Of a stretch of DNA of 64,000 nucleotides, positions 24,298-32,315 are shown piece by piece. Source of the DNA: Euzebya pacifica (GTDB lineage: Bacteria > Actinomycetota > Nitriliruptoria > Euzebyales > Euzebyaceae). How positions within the stretch are numbered: the first letter of the stretch is position 1; each line of letters begins with the position of its first letter. Made by a program: the position numbers and the translations under genes. The notes under the pieces were generated by a model, which was given only the letters and a program-made list of their open reading frames with translations, searched no databases and was not told the DNA's origin. The stretch covers positions 4,407,910-4,471,909 of the forward strand of contig NZ_CP031165.1 of assembly GCF_003344865.1 (NCBI RefSeq), in the 5' to 3' direction.

Positions 24298-24672
24298 ACA
24301 CGCAGCCTGACACACCTCGGTGAACGCCGGGTGACCGGTCCGACAGCCGCCCAGCCCGCCCCCCAGAGGCCACACCGCCCCCACGGCACACCCCACCACG
24401 GAACGTCACCGCCGCGCGACACCCCCACCACGGATGGAATCGCCTCCGGATTCGCCCCAGACCGTCGGGCCCCGAGGCGATTCCATCGGAGCGAGCCCAT
24501 GAACGCGCGGTTCTGCGCCATCACGTGAGGCGAATCCATCCACCGCGTGAGGCGATTCCATCCGCCTGAACCCTCAGGTGCCTTCGGCGCTCTACACCTC
24601 AGGCGCCTTCGGCGCTCTACACCTCAGGCGCCTTCGGCGCTCTACACCTCAGGCGCCTTCGGCGCTCTACAC
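24298..24672. repeat. Non-coding gap with two families of short repeats
   Basis: The 375-bp gap between ppk1 and the end of glpX contains no credible gene. It holds four copies of a 14-base motif GAGGCGATTCCATC: inverted at 24433-24446, direct at 24474-24487, direct with one mismatch at 24527-24540, and direct at 24549-24562. Next to them starts a separate 25-bp tandem array. The inverted first pair could fold a hairpin with a 27-base loop. Function unknown. Confidence 0.7.
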
Positions 24673-24697
24673 CTCAGGCGCCTTCGGCGCCAAGCTC
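24573..24697. repeat. Five 25-bp tandem repeats, each with a hairpin, at the 3' end of glpX
   Basis: Units at 24573, 24598, 24623, 24648 and 24673 read CTCAGGCGCCTTCGGCGCTC plus TACAC; the first has one change and the last diverges after position 17. Each holds the stem GCGCC-TTC-GGCGC. The last unit contains the glpX stop codon and final codons, so the array grew outward from the gene end. Read from glpX it is a series of four or five stem-loops, a possible multi-hairpin terminator. Confidence 0.85.
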
Positions 24698-25657
24698 CCG
24701 GAGCTTCTCCACCGTGTGGATCGCGCGGATGTAGCGGACCGTGCCGGACTTGCCGCGCATGCACAGCGAGTCGGTGGTGACGCCGGAACCGGTGTAGTTG
24801 ACGCCGGGGACCAGGTCGCCCGTGGTCACCCCGGTGCAGACGAAGAAGGTGTCCTGGCTGGAGACCAGGCGCTCGGTGGTCAGGACCTCGTCGAGGTCGT
24901 AGCCCTGCTCGTTGGCGGCCACGGTCTCCTCGTCGTTGCGGGCCCAGAGCCGGCCGAGCATCTCGCCGTCCAGCGCGCGGATCGCGCAGGCAGTGGTGAC
25001 GCCCTCGGGGGTGCCGCCGATGCCGATCAGCACGTCGACGGCCTTGTCCGGCATGGCCGCGAGCAGGCCACCGGCAACGTCGCCGTCCATGATCAGCCGC
25101 AGGCGGGCGCCGGCGTCACGGACGTCCTGGGCCATCCCGGCGTGCCGGTCGCGGTCCAGCATCATCACCGTCAGGTCGTTGACGGCCTTGCCCTTGGCCT
25201 TGGCGATCCGGGCCAGGTTGTCCTTGATCGGCGCGTCGATGTCGACCGCACCCTTGGCGTCCGCGCCGACGATCCACTTGTTCATGTAGACCATCGGGCC
25301 GGGGTTGAACATCGTGCCTCGCGGCGCCATTGCAAGGACCGCCAGCGAACCCGGCCGCCCCTGGGCCAGCAGGCGCGTGCCGTCGATCGGGTCCACGGCG
25401 ATGTCGGTCTGGGGGCCGTTGCCGGACCCGACCTCCTCGCCGTTGAACAGCATGGGCGCCTCGTCCTTCTCGCCCTCGCCGATGACCACGACGCCGTCCA
25501 TGTCGACGGTGTCCAGCAGCTGGCGCATCGCGTCGACCGCGGCCTGGTCGCCGGCCTCCTTGTTGTTGCGACCCATCCAGCGGCCGGCGGCGATGGCTGC
25601 CGCCTCGGTGGCACGGACGAGTTCGAGGGCGAGGTTGCGATCCGGCTTGGTGGTCAT
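24674..25657 (-). CDS. glpX: Fructose-1,6-bisphosphatase class II
   Basis: Hydrolyses fructose 1,6-bisphosphate in gluconeogenesis. The 327-residue product has the lithium-sensitive phosphatase metal motifs IGEGEKDEAPML and DPIDGTRLLAQG, and the GlpX segment GIGGTPEGVTTACAIR. A GlpX-type enzyme is the only FBPase in many actinobacteria. A TAGCCT -10 lies six bases before the ATG at 25657. The C-terminal codons run into the 25-bp repeat array. Confidence 0.96.
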   Translation of the reverse strand: MTTKPDRNLALELVRATEAAAIAAGRWMGRNNKEAGDQAAVDAMRQLLDTVDMDGVVVIGEGEKDEAPMLFNGEEVGSGNGPQTDIAVDPIDGTRLLAQGRPGSLAVLAMAPRGTMFNPGPMVYMNKWIVGADAKGAVDIDAPIKDNLARIAKAKGKAVNDLTVMMLDRDRHAGMAQDVRDAGARLRLIMDGDVAGGLLAAMPDKAVDVLIGIGGTPEGVTTACAIRALDGEMLGRLWARNDEETVAANEQGYDLDEVLTTERLVSSQDTFFVCTGVTTGDLVPGVNYTGSGVTTDSLCMRGKSGTVRYIRAIHTVEKLRELGAEGA

Positions 25658-25663
25658 GGGGGC

Positions 25664-25669
25664 AGGCTA
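25664..25669 (-). promoter_or_regulatory. -10 element (TAGCCT), leaderless start of glpX
   Basis: TAGCCT with 6 bases to the ATG at 25657. Confidence 0.45.
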
Positions 25670-25719
25670 CCCAACTCCCGGGCCGATCCCGAGTGCCCCG
25701 CCGGCCGGTTCGCGGACGG

Positions 25720-26520
25720 CTACCGGTGTTTCCAGGCCACCGCCGACCAGCCCGACGTCGTCTTGGGGTTGGGCGCGTTCAGTGCGGTGAAGTCACCGCC
25801 AGCCTCGGCCAGCGCGTGCAGCGCATCGTTCTCCGCGGCCACCCGGTCCCCGAGGCCCGAGAACCGATCGAACTGGGCCTTGAGGTAGGTGACGGCGTGG
25901 GGGTGGTTGCCCGCGATCGCGGTTGCCACCTCCACCGCGGCCTCCAGCGGATCGGTGTCGACCAGCCGCTGGACCAGGCCGATCCGGTGGGCTTCGACGG
26001 CGTCGATCATCCGTGAGGTCAGCACCAGGTCCTTGGCCGTGCCCAGCCCGACGAGCCCGACCAGCTTGGCGGGGCCGACGGGAAAGCCCAGCGATGCGCC
26101 GGGGAACCGGAACCGCGCCGTGTCGTCGGCAACGCGGATGTCGCAGGCGGCGGCCACCTCCACTCCCCCGCCCACGCACGACCCGTTGATGCCGGCCACG
26201 GTGGCCTTCGGACAGGTCGCCACGGCCTCGTAGACCATCCCGAACAGCTCCATCCGGCGGACCTGCCCCGCCCGGTCCATGGGCTCCTTGAGATCGGCGC
26301 CACCGGAGAAGTGTCCGGCCGCCCCGGTCAGGACGATCGCCGCAACACCGTCGTCCTCACGGGCATCGGTGACCGCGTCCAGCAGCTGTCCCAACAGCGC
26401 GGTGCTCATGGCGTTGCGGGCGTCCGGCCGGTCGAGCTCCAGCACGCGGATCACCCGCTCGGGCACCTCCTCAGCGGAGGACGCGGCGACGGGACGGTCG
26501 GTGGTGTTGACGAGCGGCAT
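25720..26520 (-). CDS. Enoyl-CoA hydratase/isomerase family protein
   Basis: A 266-residue crotonase-fold protein. The oxyanion-hole segments are AAGHFSGGADLKEP and INGSCVGGGVEVAAACD. The second catalytic Glu position of classical hydratases lies in the stretch RFRFPGASLGFPVGPA, where a Glu is not evident, so hydratase activity is uncertain and isomerase or thioesterase-like chemistry is possible. It is a single gene with a TAGCCT -10 eight bases before the start. No linked beta-oxidation genes are seen. Confidence 0.85.
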   Translation of the reverse strand: MPLVNTTDRPVAASSAEEVPERVIRVLELDRPDARNAMSTALLGQLLDAVTDAREDDGVAAIVLTGAAGHFSGGADLKEPMDRAGQVRRMELFGMVYEAVATCPKATVAGINGSCVGGGVEVAAACDIRVADDTARFRFPGASLGFPVGPAKLVGLVGLGTAKDLVLTSRMIDAVEAHRIGLVQRLVDTDPLEAAVEVATAIAGNHPHAVTYLKAQFDRFSGLGDRVAAENDALHALAEAGGDFTALNAPNPKTTSGWSAVAWKHR

Positions 26521-26528
26521 GGAGGAGG

Positions 26529-26534
26529 AGGCTA
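26529..26534 (-). promoter_or_regulatory. -10 element (TAGCCT), leaderless start of the enoyl-CoA hydratase-like gene
   Basis: TAGCCT with 8 bases to the ATG at 26520. Confidence 0.45.
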
Positions 26535-26553
26535 CGACCTCCCCGCCGGCAGG

Positions 26554-26997
26554 TCAGACCCGCACGGGGCTCGGCAGCCGGACCACGGTCGTCCAGTACT
26601 GCCGGAGCACATCGGTCAAGCGGTCGTACTCCGAGGCATCGGACGGCTTGACCACGTAGCTGCTGGCATGCCCGCGATACGCCGCGGCGATGTCGGCAGG
26701 CGCGTCGGAGGTGCTGAGGACGATCACGGGCACCTCGACCAGGACGTCGCTGGCCTTGATGTAGGTCAGCAGCTCCAGTCCACCGATGTAGGGCAGGTTC
26801 AGGTCGAGGAGGATCAGGTCGGGACGTTGATCCGCGGCCTTCTCGACCGCCTGCAGCCGCTCCAGCGCCGCGCGACCGTCGGTGGCCACCTCGAGCTCGG
26901 CCTCGAAGCCGACGTCCTGCATGGACTCGCTGATGAAAACGACGTCCGCGCGGCTGTCGTCGACGAGCAGGACCCTGAAGGGTTGGTCGTTGGTCAT
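26554..26997 (-). CDS. Single-domain response regulator, Rcp1-like
   Basis: A 147-residue stand-alone receiver. The acidic pocket is VDDSRAD (12-18), the phospho-acceptor Asp65 (ILLDLNLPYIGG), and the conserved Lys lies in YVVKPSDASEYDRL. The latter stretch is typical of Rcp1/phytochrome-type receivers, which pair with bacteriophytochrome or CHASE/PAS kinases. It overlaps the kinase stop by four bases (ATGA), making it the third gene of a coupled cassette and the likely phosphate acceptor of that kinase. Confidence 0.9.
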   Translation of the reverse strand: MTNDQPFRVLLVDDSRADVVFISESMQDVGFEAELEVATDGRAALERLQAVEKAADQRPDLILLDLNLPYIGGLELLTYIKASDVLVEVPVIVLSTSDAPADIAAAYRGHASSYVVKPSDASEYDRLTDVLRQYWTTVVRLPSPVRV

Positions 26998-29234
26998 GCC
27001 TGCGGCTCCTGGAGGCTGAAGGTGATCCGGGTCCCCGTCTCGACACCGCGTTCGACGTCGATGACGCCGCCGAGCAGCTCCACGCAGCGACGACAGATCG
27101 CGAGGCCGATGCCGGTGCTGTCGGTCCTGGTCGAACCGAGCCGTTCGAACATGTCGAAGGCACGTTCGGCGAAGCGGTCGTCGATGCCGATGCCGTTGTC
27201 GGCCACCGTGCAGGTCCACGTCGCGCCCACGCGGTTGGCGGTGATGGTCACGACAGGGGGCCGGTCGGGGTGGCCGTAGCGGATGGCGTTGGAGACCAGG
27301 TTCTGCACGACCCGGCGCAGCAGCGCCGCATCGGTGGCCACGACCAGTCCGGTGCGGCACTCGATCCTCGCCCCGGCCTCGGCGACCGTGGTGCCCATGG
27401 AGGCAACGACATCGGCGACGAGGTCGTCGACGTCGACCGGTTCGATGTCCAGGGCCGAGCGGCCGATCCGGGAGTACTCCAGCAGCGCCTGGATCATGGC
27501 GCGCATCCGGGTGGTGCCGTCGGTCACGAAGCCGAGGTACTGCTGGCCGCGTTCGTCGAGGACGTCGCCGTAGCGGGTCTGCAGGCGTTCGACGAACATC
27601 GAGACGTGCCGCAGCGGTTCCTGCAGGTCGTGGGAGGCGAGGTAGGCGAACTGCTCGAGCTCGGCGTTGGTGCGCTCGAGCTCGACGGTTCGTTCGACGA
27701 TGCGCTGCTCGAGCTCGGCGTTGAGCTGGGACAGCTCGCGTCGGGCGTCGGCCAGCTCGCTGATGTCCCGTACCGACACCGCGACCTCGTCGTGATCCAG
27801 CCGCGAGAGCCGGACGTGGAAGGTCCTGGGCTCGCCCGCGACGACCATCGGGGGCTCGAAGGACACGGGCTCCGACGACATCCGTGCAGCAACGTGCGCG
27901 GTCATGGCCCGCTCGAGGACCTGGGTCGGGAGCAGGTCGGCGATGGGTCGACCGATGTCGGCCTCGGTGAGCAGGCCCGGCCCGTTGCCGCCCTGGTGGA
28001 AGCCGAGCAGGGTCCCGTCGCCAGCCACGCGGAAGTGCATGTCGGGGAAGGCGGCCAGGATCGTCTGGATCTCCCGCGTGGCCTCGGCCACCTCCAGCGC
28101 CGCCGCCCGGGTCCGCCGGCGCGAGCGCTCCATCATCGCCGCCGCGAGGGCCACGACGAGCGTCACGAGGGTGCCGACGCCCCAGACCGCCGACGGTGAG
28201 GTCCCGCTGGCACGGGCACCGGGGGCGAGCATCGTGCGGACGACCCACACGCGGTCGGCCACCGCGATCTCGACCTCGTGTCCCGAACCGTCGAGGGCCG
28301 GGTCCGACACGGCATCGGCGACCACGATGCGGTCCTCGGAGGAGGTGACACCAGTCCCGGTGACGTCAGTCCCGGTGACATCGGTCACGGTGACGAGGAC
28401 GTCGGGTTCGCCGTCGAGGGCGGGGCCGAGGAGGTCTTCGATCCGGATCACGACGACGGCGACACCGACGAAGGCGTCACGACGCGCCTCGAGCGTCGTC
28501 GGGACGGACTCGGTGTCGTAGACCGGCACGTCGACGATGACCGCCCGGCCGCCCTGGACCAGGTCCAACGGGGCGGTGACGGACGGCAGGCCGGTGTCCC
28601 TCGCCGCAACCGTGACCTCGCTGCGACCGGGGACGAGCAGGAGGTCCAGGCCGTAGGCCGCCTCGTTGCCCTCGACCGGATAGACGTAGTCGATCAGGAA
28701 GTGCAGGTCGGCGTCGTCCAGCCGCAGGTCGAGCGCGGGATAGCCCAGCGAGGCGCGCGATGGGTCGACCGCCCGGCGGCCGACGAACTGCTCGAGTGCC
28801 TCCTCGGGTACCGCACGGCTGAACTCGATCGCGGCGACGCTGTCGAACAGCGACTCGGCGGTGTGCAGGTCCAGGCGGCGGTGGAACGACGCCACGTCGA
28901 TCGGCCAGTCCAGCATCATCTCGTTGCGCAGCGCCTGGAGGCTGGAGACCTCTGCCCCCATCCGGTGCTGGACTTCCTGCGCGACGCGTGCGGCCGCCGC
29001 AGAGACGCGTTCGTTGTCGTCGCGGCGTCGGTCGGCACCAACTGCGCCCGCGAGGAGGCCCGTCAGGAGCAGCCCGAAGGCCATGACCCCCGCGAGGATG
29101 GCCAGGCAGGCCGGCACGGGACTGCGCACACCTGCGCCGGCCGGAGGGGGACCGGGACGCCGTGGAGTCCCTCCCGGCCCCGGTGCCCCCTCGACACCGG
29201 CGCCGGGCATGGGGGGAACGCGAACCGTGCTCAC
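26994..29234 (-). CDS. CHASE-PAS sensor histidine kinase
   Basis: A 746-residue membrane kinase. A Pro/Gly-rich cytosolic tail precedes helix 1 (about 41-66). The external part (about 70-300) matches a CHASE domain: a helix with QEVQHRMGAEVSSLQALRN, then FDSVAAIEFSRAVPEEALEQF and LIDYVYPVEGNEAAYGLDL. Helix 2 (about 325-345) leads to a PAS domain (ILAAFPDMHFRVAGDG), a coiled coil with an ELEQRIVERTVELERTNAEL pattern, the H-box FAYLASHDLQEPLRHV of phytochrome-type kinases, and an ATPase domain ending with G2 (STGIGLAICRRCVELLGG). CHASE domains bind small extracellular ligands. GTG at 29234 overlaps the upstream stop (GTGA); an ATG at 29210 is an alternative. Confidence 0.9.
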   Translation of the reverse strand: MSTVRVPPMPGAGVEGAPGPGGTPRRPGPPPAGAGVRSPVPACLAILAGVMAFGLLLTGLLAGAVGADRRRDDNERVSAAAARVAQEVQHRMGAEVSSLQALRNEMMLDWPIDVASFHRRLDLHTAESLFDSVAAIEFSRAVPEEALEQFVGRRAVDPSRASLGYPALDLRLDDADLHFLIDYVYPVEGNEAAYGLDLLLVPGRSEVTVAARDTGLPSVTAPLDLVQGGRAVIVDVPVYDTESVPTTLEARRDAFVGVAVVVIRIEDLLGPALDGEPDVLVTVTDVTGTDVTGTGVTSSEDRIVVADAVSDPALDGSGHEVEIAVADRVWVVRTMLAPGARASGTSPSAVWGVGTLVTLVVALAAAMMERSRRRTRAAALEVAEATREIQTILAAFPDMHFRVAGDGTLLGFHQGGNGPGLLTEADIGRPIADLLPTQVLERAMTAHVAARMSSEPVSFEPPMVVAGEPRTFHVRLSRLDHDEVAVSVRDISELADARRELSQLNAELEQRIVERTVELERTNAELEQFAYLASHDLQEPLRHVSMFVERLQTRYGDVLDERGQQYLGFVTDGTTRMRAMIQALLEYSRIGRSALDIEPVDVDDLVADVVASMGTTVAEAGARIECRTGLVVATDAALLRRVVQNLVSNAIRYGHPDRPPVVTITANRVGATWTCTVADNGIGIDDRFAERAFDMFERLGSTRTDSTGIGLAICRRCVELLGGVIDVERGVETGTRITFSLQEPQA

Positions 29235-30148
29235 GGCCGAAGCACTGCCTGCGTCGACCTGCTGACACGGCGGGCAGCCTTGTCGCGGTACATGTCGAGG
29301 TCGGCGATCCGGAGCAGGTGGTCGAGGTCCATCCGCCGGTCGCCGCCGGGGCGTTGGGCGGTACCGATGCTGACGCCGAAGTCCATCGGGACGAGCCCCC
29401 GGTCGACCAAGCCGTCGATGGCGGTGCCCACCCGTTCGGCGATGGAGGATCCGGCACCCGACTGGTCGCCCACCACGAGGAGGGCGAACTCGTCGCCGCC
29501 GACACGAGCCGCGATGTCGACGTCCCGGCAGCAGCTGGAGAGCGCTTCGGCGACCGCCCGGAGCACCTGGTCGCCGTAGGCATGGCCATGCGCGTCGTTG
29601 ATGGCCTTGAACGCGTCGAGGTCGAGGTACAGCAGCGTCACCGGCGACCCGGTGCGGTCGGCGTGCCGCAGGTGCTGGCGCCCGAGGAAGTCGAGGCCGC
29701 GCCGGTTGTACAGCCCGGTGACGGGGTCCTCCAGCGCCAGTGACTCGACCTCCACCAGCAGCCGGTGCCGCTCGATAGCGTGCTGGACGGCCCGCAGCAA
29801 CCACGGGGAGTCCATCATCTGCTTGGGCAGGAACTCCTGCGCACGTTCGGCGAGGGCCGTGCTGGCCAGCTCCGCATCGTCGTTGCCGGTGAGGATGACG
29901 ATCGGGGTGTCGGGGGCGGCCAGGGCGAGCTCACGGAAACCGGGAAGCCCCTGGGCGTCCGGCAGCCCCATGTCGTAGATCACCGCATCGAAGGCCGTCT
30001 GCCCCAGCGCCGACACCGCCTGCCCCAGGCTTGCCACACGCTCCACCCGGACGTCGACAAGCGCAGCCTCGGTCAGCCGTTCCCGCACGACGACGGCGTC
30101 GGCGTCGCTGTCCTCGACGACGAGGACGTGCAGATGGCGTCGATGCAT
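29231..30148 (-). CDS. Response regulator with GGDEF domain (diguanylate cyclase)
   Basis: A 305-residue protein. The receiver (about 5-125) has VVEDSDAD and phospho-acceptor Asp59 (VIYDMGLPDAQG). The GGDEF domain starts at DPVTGLYNRRG and keeps the active motif RVGGDEF (217-221), with an inhibitory site RDVD exactly five residues before it. It should make cyclic di-GMP when phosphorylated and be feedback-inhibited. It is the first gene of the coupled cassette with the CHASE kinase and the Rcp1-like receiver. The ATG at 30148 is used; an in-frame GTG at 30172 is possible. Confidence 0.9.
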   Translation of the reverse strand: MHRRHLHVLVVEDSDADAVVVRERLTEAALVDVRVERVASLGQAVSALGQTAFDAVIYDMGLPDAQGLPGFRELALAAPDTPIVILTGNDDAELASTALAERAQEFLPKQMMDSPWLLRAVQHAIERHRLLVEVESLALEDPVTGLYNRRGLDFLGRQHLRHADRTGSPVTLLYLDLDAFKAINDAHGHAYGDQVLRAVAEALSSCCRDVDIAARVGGDEFALLVVGDQSGAGSSIAERVGTAIDGLVDRGLVPMDFGVSIGTAQRPGGDRRMDLDHLLRIADLDMYRDKAARRVSRSTQAVLRP

Positions 30149-30235
30149 GCCCCCACGATCGGCCGCCACCACACGGAGCTGAGTCGGACCGGCCGGTCAC
30201 TTCCGACGGACGGTCTCGCCAGTTGCGCTCCGCCC

Positions 30236-31066
30236 TCAGACTGCGTGCTCGCCGAACCGTCGGGCGAACCCCGGCAGCAGCCACTGCGCTTCCGCGGCCG
30301 CCGCTCGAGCGGTGTCGGCCGGCACCTGCACGACGACATCGGCGCCGACGATGTCGGTGCCCCACAGGCGCAGCGCCATGTCGTCGTTGGTCGCCTCCGC
30401 GGCAGCGACGAGGAGCGGCAGCGCGGGCAGCAGCAGCTCCAGCGGACCCGCGGACGTCGGGACCGACATCCTGACGCCCCCTTGGGGGTCGGCGGTCACC
30501 GCGCCGTCGGCGAGGGGATGGCCGACGACCGCGACATCGATGGCGAGTCCGCCCCGCCGAGGCGTCACCCGGGCGGGTTGCGCCGGGGCCGTGTGGGGCA
30601 GCGCCGCACCTCGGTCGACGATCGTGCAGAGGACCTGCAGGCGCGCCGCGGCGTGCTGGTGCAGCAGGCGAACGGGGCCGTCGGCGAGGTGGATGCAGGC
30701 CATGCCCTTGGCGGCCCGGATCCGGGTCCGGCCGTTGGTCCAGGACCCGGCGGTGTTCAGGTACGCGGCGACGATCCCCAGGTCCTCGGCGGGGATCGTC
30801 CCGAAGCGGGCATGCCAACCTGCGCGGAGGTCACCCTCGAGGATGCCGAGGTGGACCGCGCCGTCCCGATGGACGGCCCACATCCCCTCGTCGAGACGCG
30901 CGTGCACAGCAACCCTTTCCGCTTCGGCTCGGCACGACGGGGCGGGACCGTCAGCCGGGCACCGTTGGTGCCACCTCAGGGGTTCGCCGCCGACCCCGGT
31001 GGTTCCTGCTCGGGTCGACGGTGTTCGTTCGGCGTTTCCCGAGCCGTCACCGTTTCGCTCAGACAT
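30236..31066 (-). CDS. Hypothetical protein
   Basis: A 276-residue protein I do not recognise. The first 45 residues are low-complexity and may be untranslated, since internal starts exist. The body has alternating hydrophobic and charged strands (GMWAVHRDGAVHLGILEG, TRIRAAKGMACIHLADG) and a conserved-looking end (DIVGADVVVQVPADT...WLLPGFARRFGEH). There is no signal peptide or membrane helix. Its start overlaps the end of the SGNH hydrolase gene by eight bases on the same strand, so the two are translated together. Codon use is normal for the window, supporting a real gene. Confidence 0.65.
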   Translation of the reverse strand: MSERNGDGSGNAERTPSTRAGTTGVGGEPLRWHQRCPADGPAPSCRAEAERVAVHARLDEGMWAVHRDGAVHLGILEGDLRAGWHARFGTIPAEDLGIVAAYLNTAGSWTNGRTRIRAAKGMACIHLADGPVRLLHQHAAARLQVLCTIVDRGAALPHTAPAQPARVTPRRGGLAIDVAVVGHPLADGAVTADPQGGVRMSVPTSAGPLELLLPALPLLVAAAEATNDDMALRLWGTDIVGADVVVQVPADTARAAAAEAQWLLPGFARRFGEHAV

Positions 31067-31802
31067 GCTCCAGCTGCGGCCGTTTGGGCGGCTGTCCGGC
31101 GATGAGGGTGTCCCGGGCCACGCGCTTGGTGATGAAGCGGGGGGCCACGACGGCGGTCCGGTACAAGCGGTAGAGGCGTTCGGCCCGCGGACGTCGCGCC
31201 AGGTAGCTCGGGTCGGGTTCGGGGACGTCGAGCGCCTGCGCGAACCGTCGGGCGAAGCGGAGGTGGCCGAGGGGCGAGGGATGCACCCGATCCAGCGCCA
31301 GCTCGTCGGCGGTCATCGGGAGGTCGTCCTCGAGGTCGACCAGGACCAGGCCGTGGGCTCGCGCCGCGTCGCGCGCGGCGTCGTTGAGGACGTGCACGCG
31401 ACCGCGCCACACACGGGCCACCGCGCTGAGGTGGCCGAGGTCGGGGAGGGTGCAGGTGACGATGGTCGCGTCGGGCAGCGCCCGACGGAGGTCCCCGAAC
31501 AACGCGAGGATCTCGTCGTGGACGCGCCGGCGCGGAAAGGCCAGCGCGATCGCATCGTTGATGCCGGCCACGGCCGTGACGAGGTCGGGAGCCATGGCGA
31601 CGGCCTGCGGCACCTGGTCCCTGCGCACCTCGTGGGCCCGCACGCTGGGCCGCGCGAGGTTGGCGTACATCGCCTCGGGCGCAGCGAACCGCAACCCGTG
31701 GGAGATCATGTCGGCGAAGCCACGAAGCTCCCCGTTGGGGTAGGTATCGCCCTTGCCCTCGGTCAGCGAGTCACCGACGGCGACGAATCTGCGGTAGCTC
31801 AT
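31059..31802 (-). CDS. SGNH/GDSL-family hydrolase
   Basis: A 247-residue esterase-type hydrolase. Block I is VGDSLTEG with catalytic Ser12, block III GIND with Asn82, and block V DRVHPSPLGH with Asp171 and His174. There is no signal peptide, so it should act in the cytosol. A basic C-terminal extension of about 55 residues follows the fold. It heads a two-gene unit with the 276-residue unknown. A CATACT hexamer about nine bases before the ATG may be its -10. Confidence 0.88.
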   Translation of the reverse strand: MSYRRFVAVGDSLTEGKGDTYPNGELRGFADMISHGLRFAAPEAMYANLARPSVRAHEVRRDQVPQAVAMAPDLVTAVAGINDAIALAFPRRRVHDEILALFGDLRRALPDATIVTCTLPDLGHLSAVARVWRGRVHVLNDAARDAARAHGLVLVDLEDDLPMTADELALDRVHPSPLGHLRFARRFAQALDVPEPDPSYLARRPRAERLYRLYRTAVVAPRFITKRVARDTLIAGQPPKRPQLEHV

Positions 31803-31844
31803 CGGGACGGAAGTATGGCATCGGACACCCGCCAGACCTATTGA

Positions 31845-31873
31845 TTGATCGTTCGGTCAAGAACCGGTAGGAT
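31845..31873 (+). promoter_or_regulatory. Promoter of the excisionase-type HTH gene
   Basis: TTGATC (31845-31850), a 17-base spacer, then TAGGAT (31868-31873): a near-canonical sigma-70-type promoter and the best-spaced in the window. Transcription would start near 31880, giving a 150-base leader before the ATG at 32031. The spacer itself contains a GTTC-N6-GAAC dyad (31851-31864), a candidate operator. Confidence 0.65.
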
Positions 31874-31983
31874 CGCCCCGCATCCACCCCACGACACCCC
31901 CGAGCAGGCCCGGCCGCGGTCGCCCCGACGGGCCTTGTTCCCGGGGTTTCGTGGGGCCCCTGCCCCCCGATGTCACACCCATG

Positions 31984-32005
31984 GTGTTCCATGTGATCAG
32001 AACAC
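31984..32005. promoter_or_regulatory. 22-bp palindrome upstream of the HTH gene (candidate operator)
   Basis: GTGTTC and GAACAC flank ten bases containing TGATCA. The half-sites share GTTC/GAAC with the dyad inside the promoter at 31851-31864. Two related dyads before a DNA-binding protein gene suggest autoregulation. Confidence 0.4.
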
Positions 32006-32030
32006 ACGTTCACCACAGGAGACACCAGAC

Positions 32031-32291
32031 ATGCACGCTTCCCCCACCGACTCGACCGCCTCCGTTCACGACCTGGCCACCGGACACACGCCGCTGACGC
32101 AGTCCGCAGACCTGGGATCGCTGCTGACCGTGACCGAGGTCGCGGACTACCTGCGGGTCTCGGAGATGACGGTCTACCGCTTGATCAGCAGCCGGCGGAT
32201 CGGCGCCAGCAAGATCGGTCGGTCCTGGCGCATCCCGGTCGCCGACGTGCGGGCCTACGTGGAGCAGCAGCACGTCCCGCGTGCCAGCTGA
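32031..32291 (+). CDS. Excisionase-type helix-turn-helix DNA-binding protein
   Basis: An 86-residue protein whose C-terminal 53 residues are a MerR/Xis-like winged HTH: LLTVTEVADYLRVSEMTVYRLISS followed by the wing KIGRSWRIPVADVRAYVEQQ. Such genes are annotated as excisionase family, but no integrase or attachment site is nearby, so a transcription factor role is more likely. The N-terminal 33 residues are disordered. ATG at 32031 has an ideal AGGAGA eight bases upstream. It has its own promoter and long leader. Confidence 0.85.
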   Translation: MHASPTDSTASVHDLATGHTPLTQSADLGSLLTVTEVADYLRVSEMTVYRLISSRRIGASKIGRSWRIPVADVRAYVEQQHVPRAS

Positions 32292-32315
32292 CGCCCGGCC
32301 GGCGGTGGCATCGGG

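Noticed and set aside
29235-29804. N-terminal extension of the CHASE kinase
   Set aside because: It is an out-of-frame reading of the GGDEF gene; the GTGA overlap at 29231-29234 gives the true start.
32031-32291. Phage or integrative-element excisionase
   Set aside because: No integrase, attachment repeats or phage genes nearby; the strong own promoter suits a host regulator.
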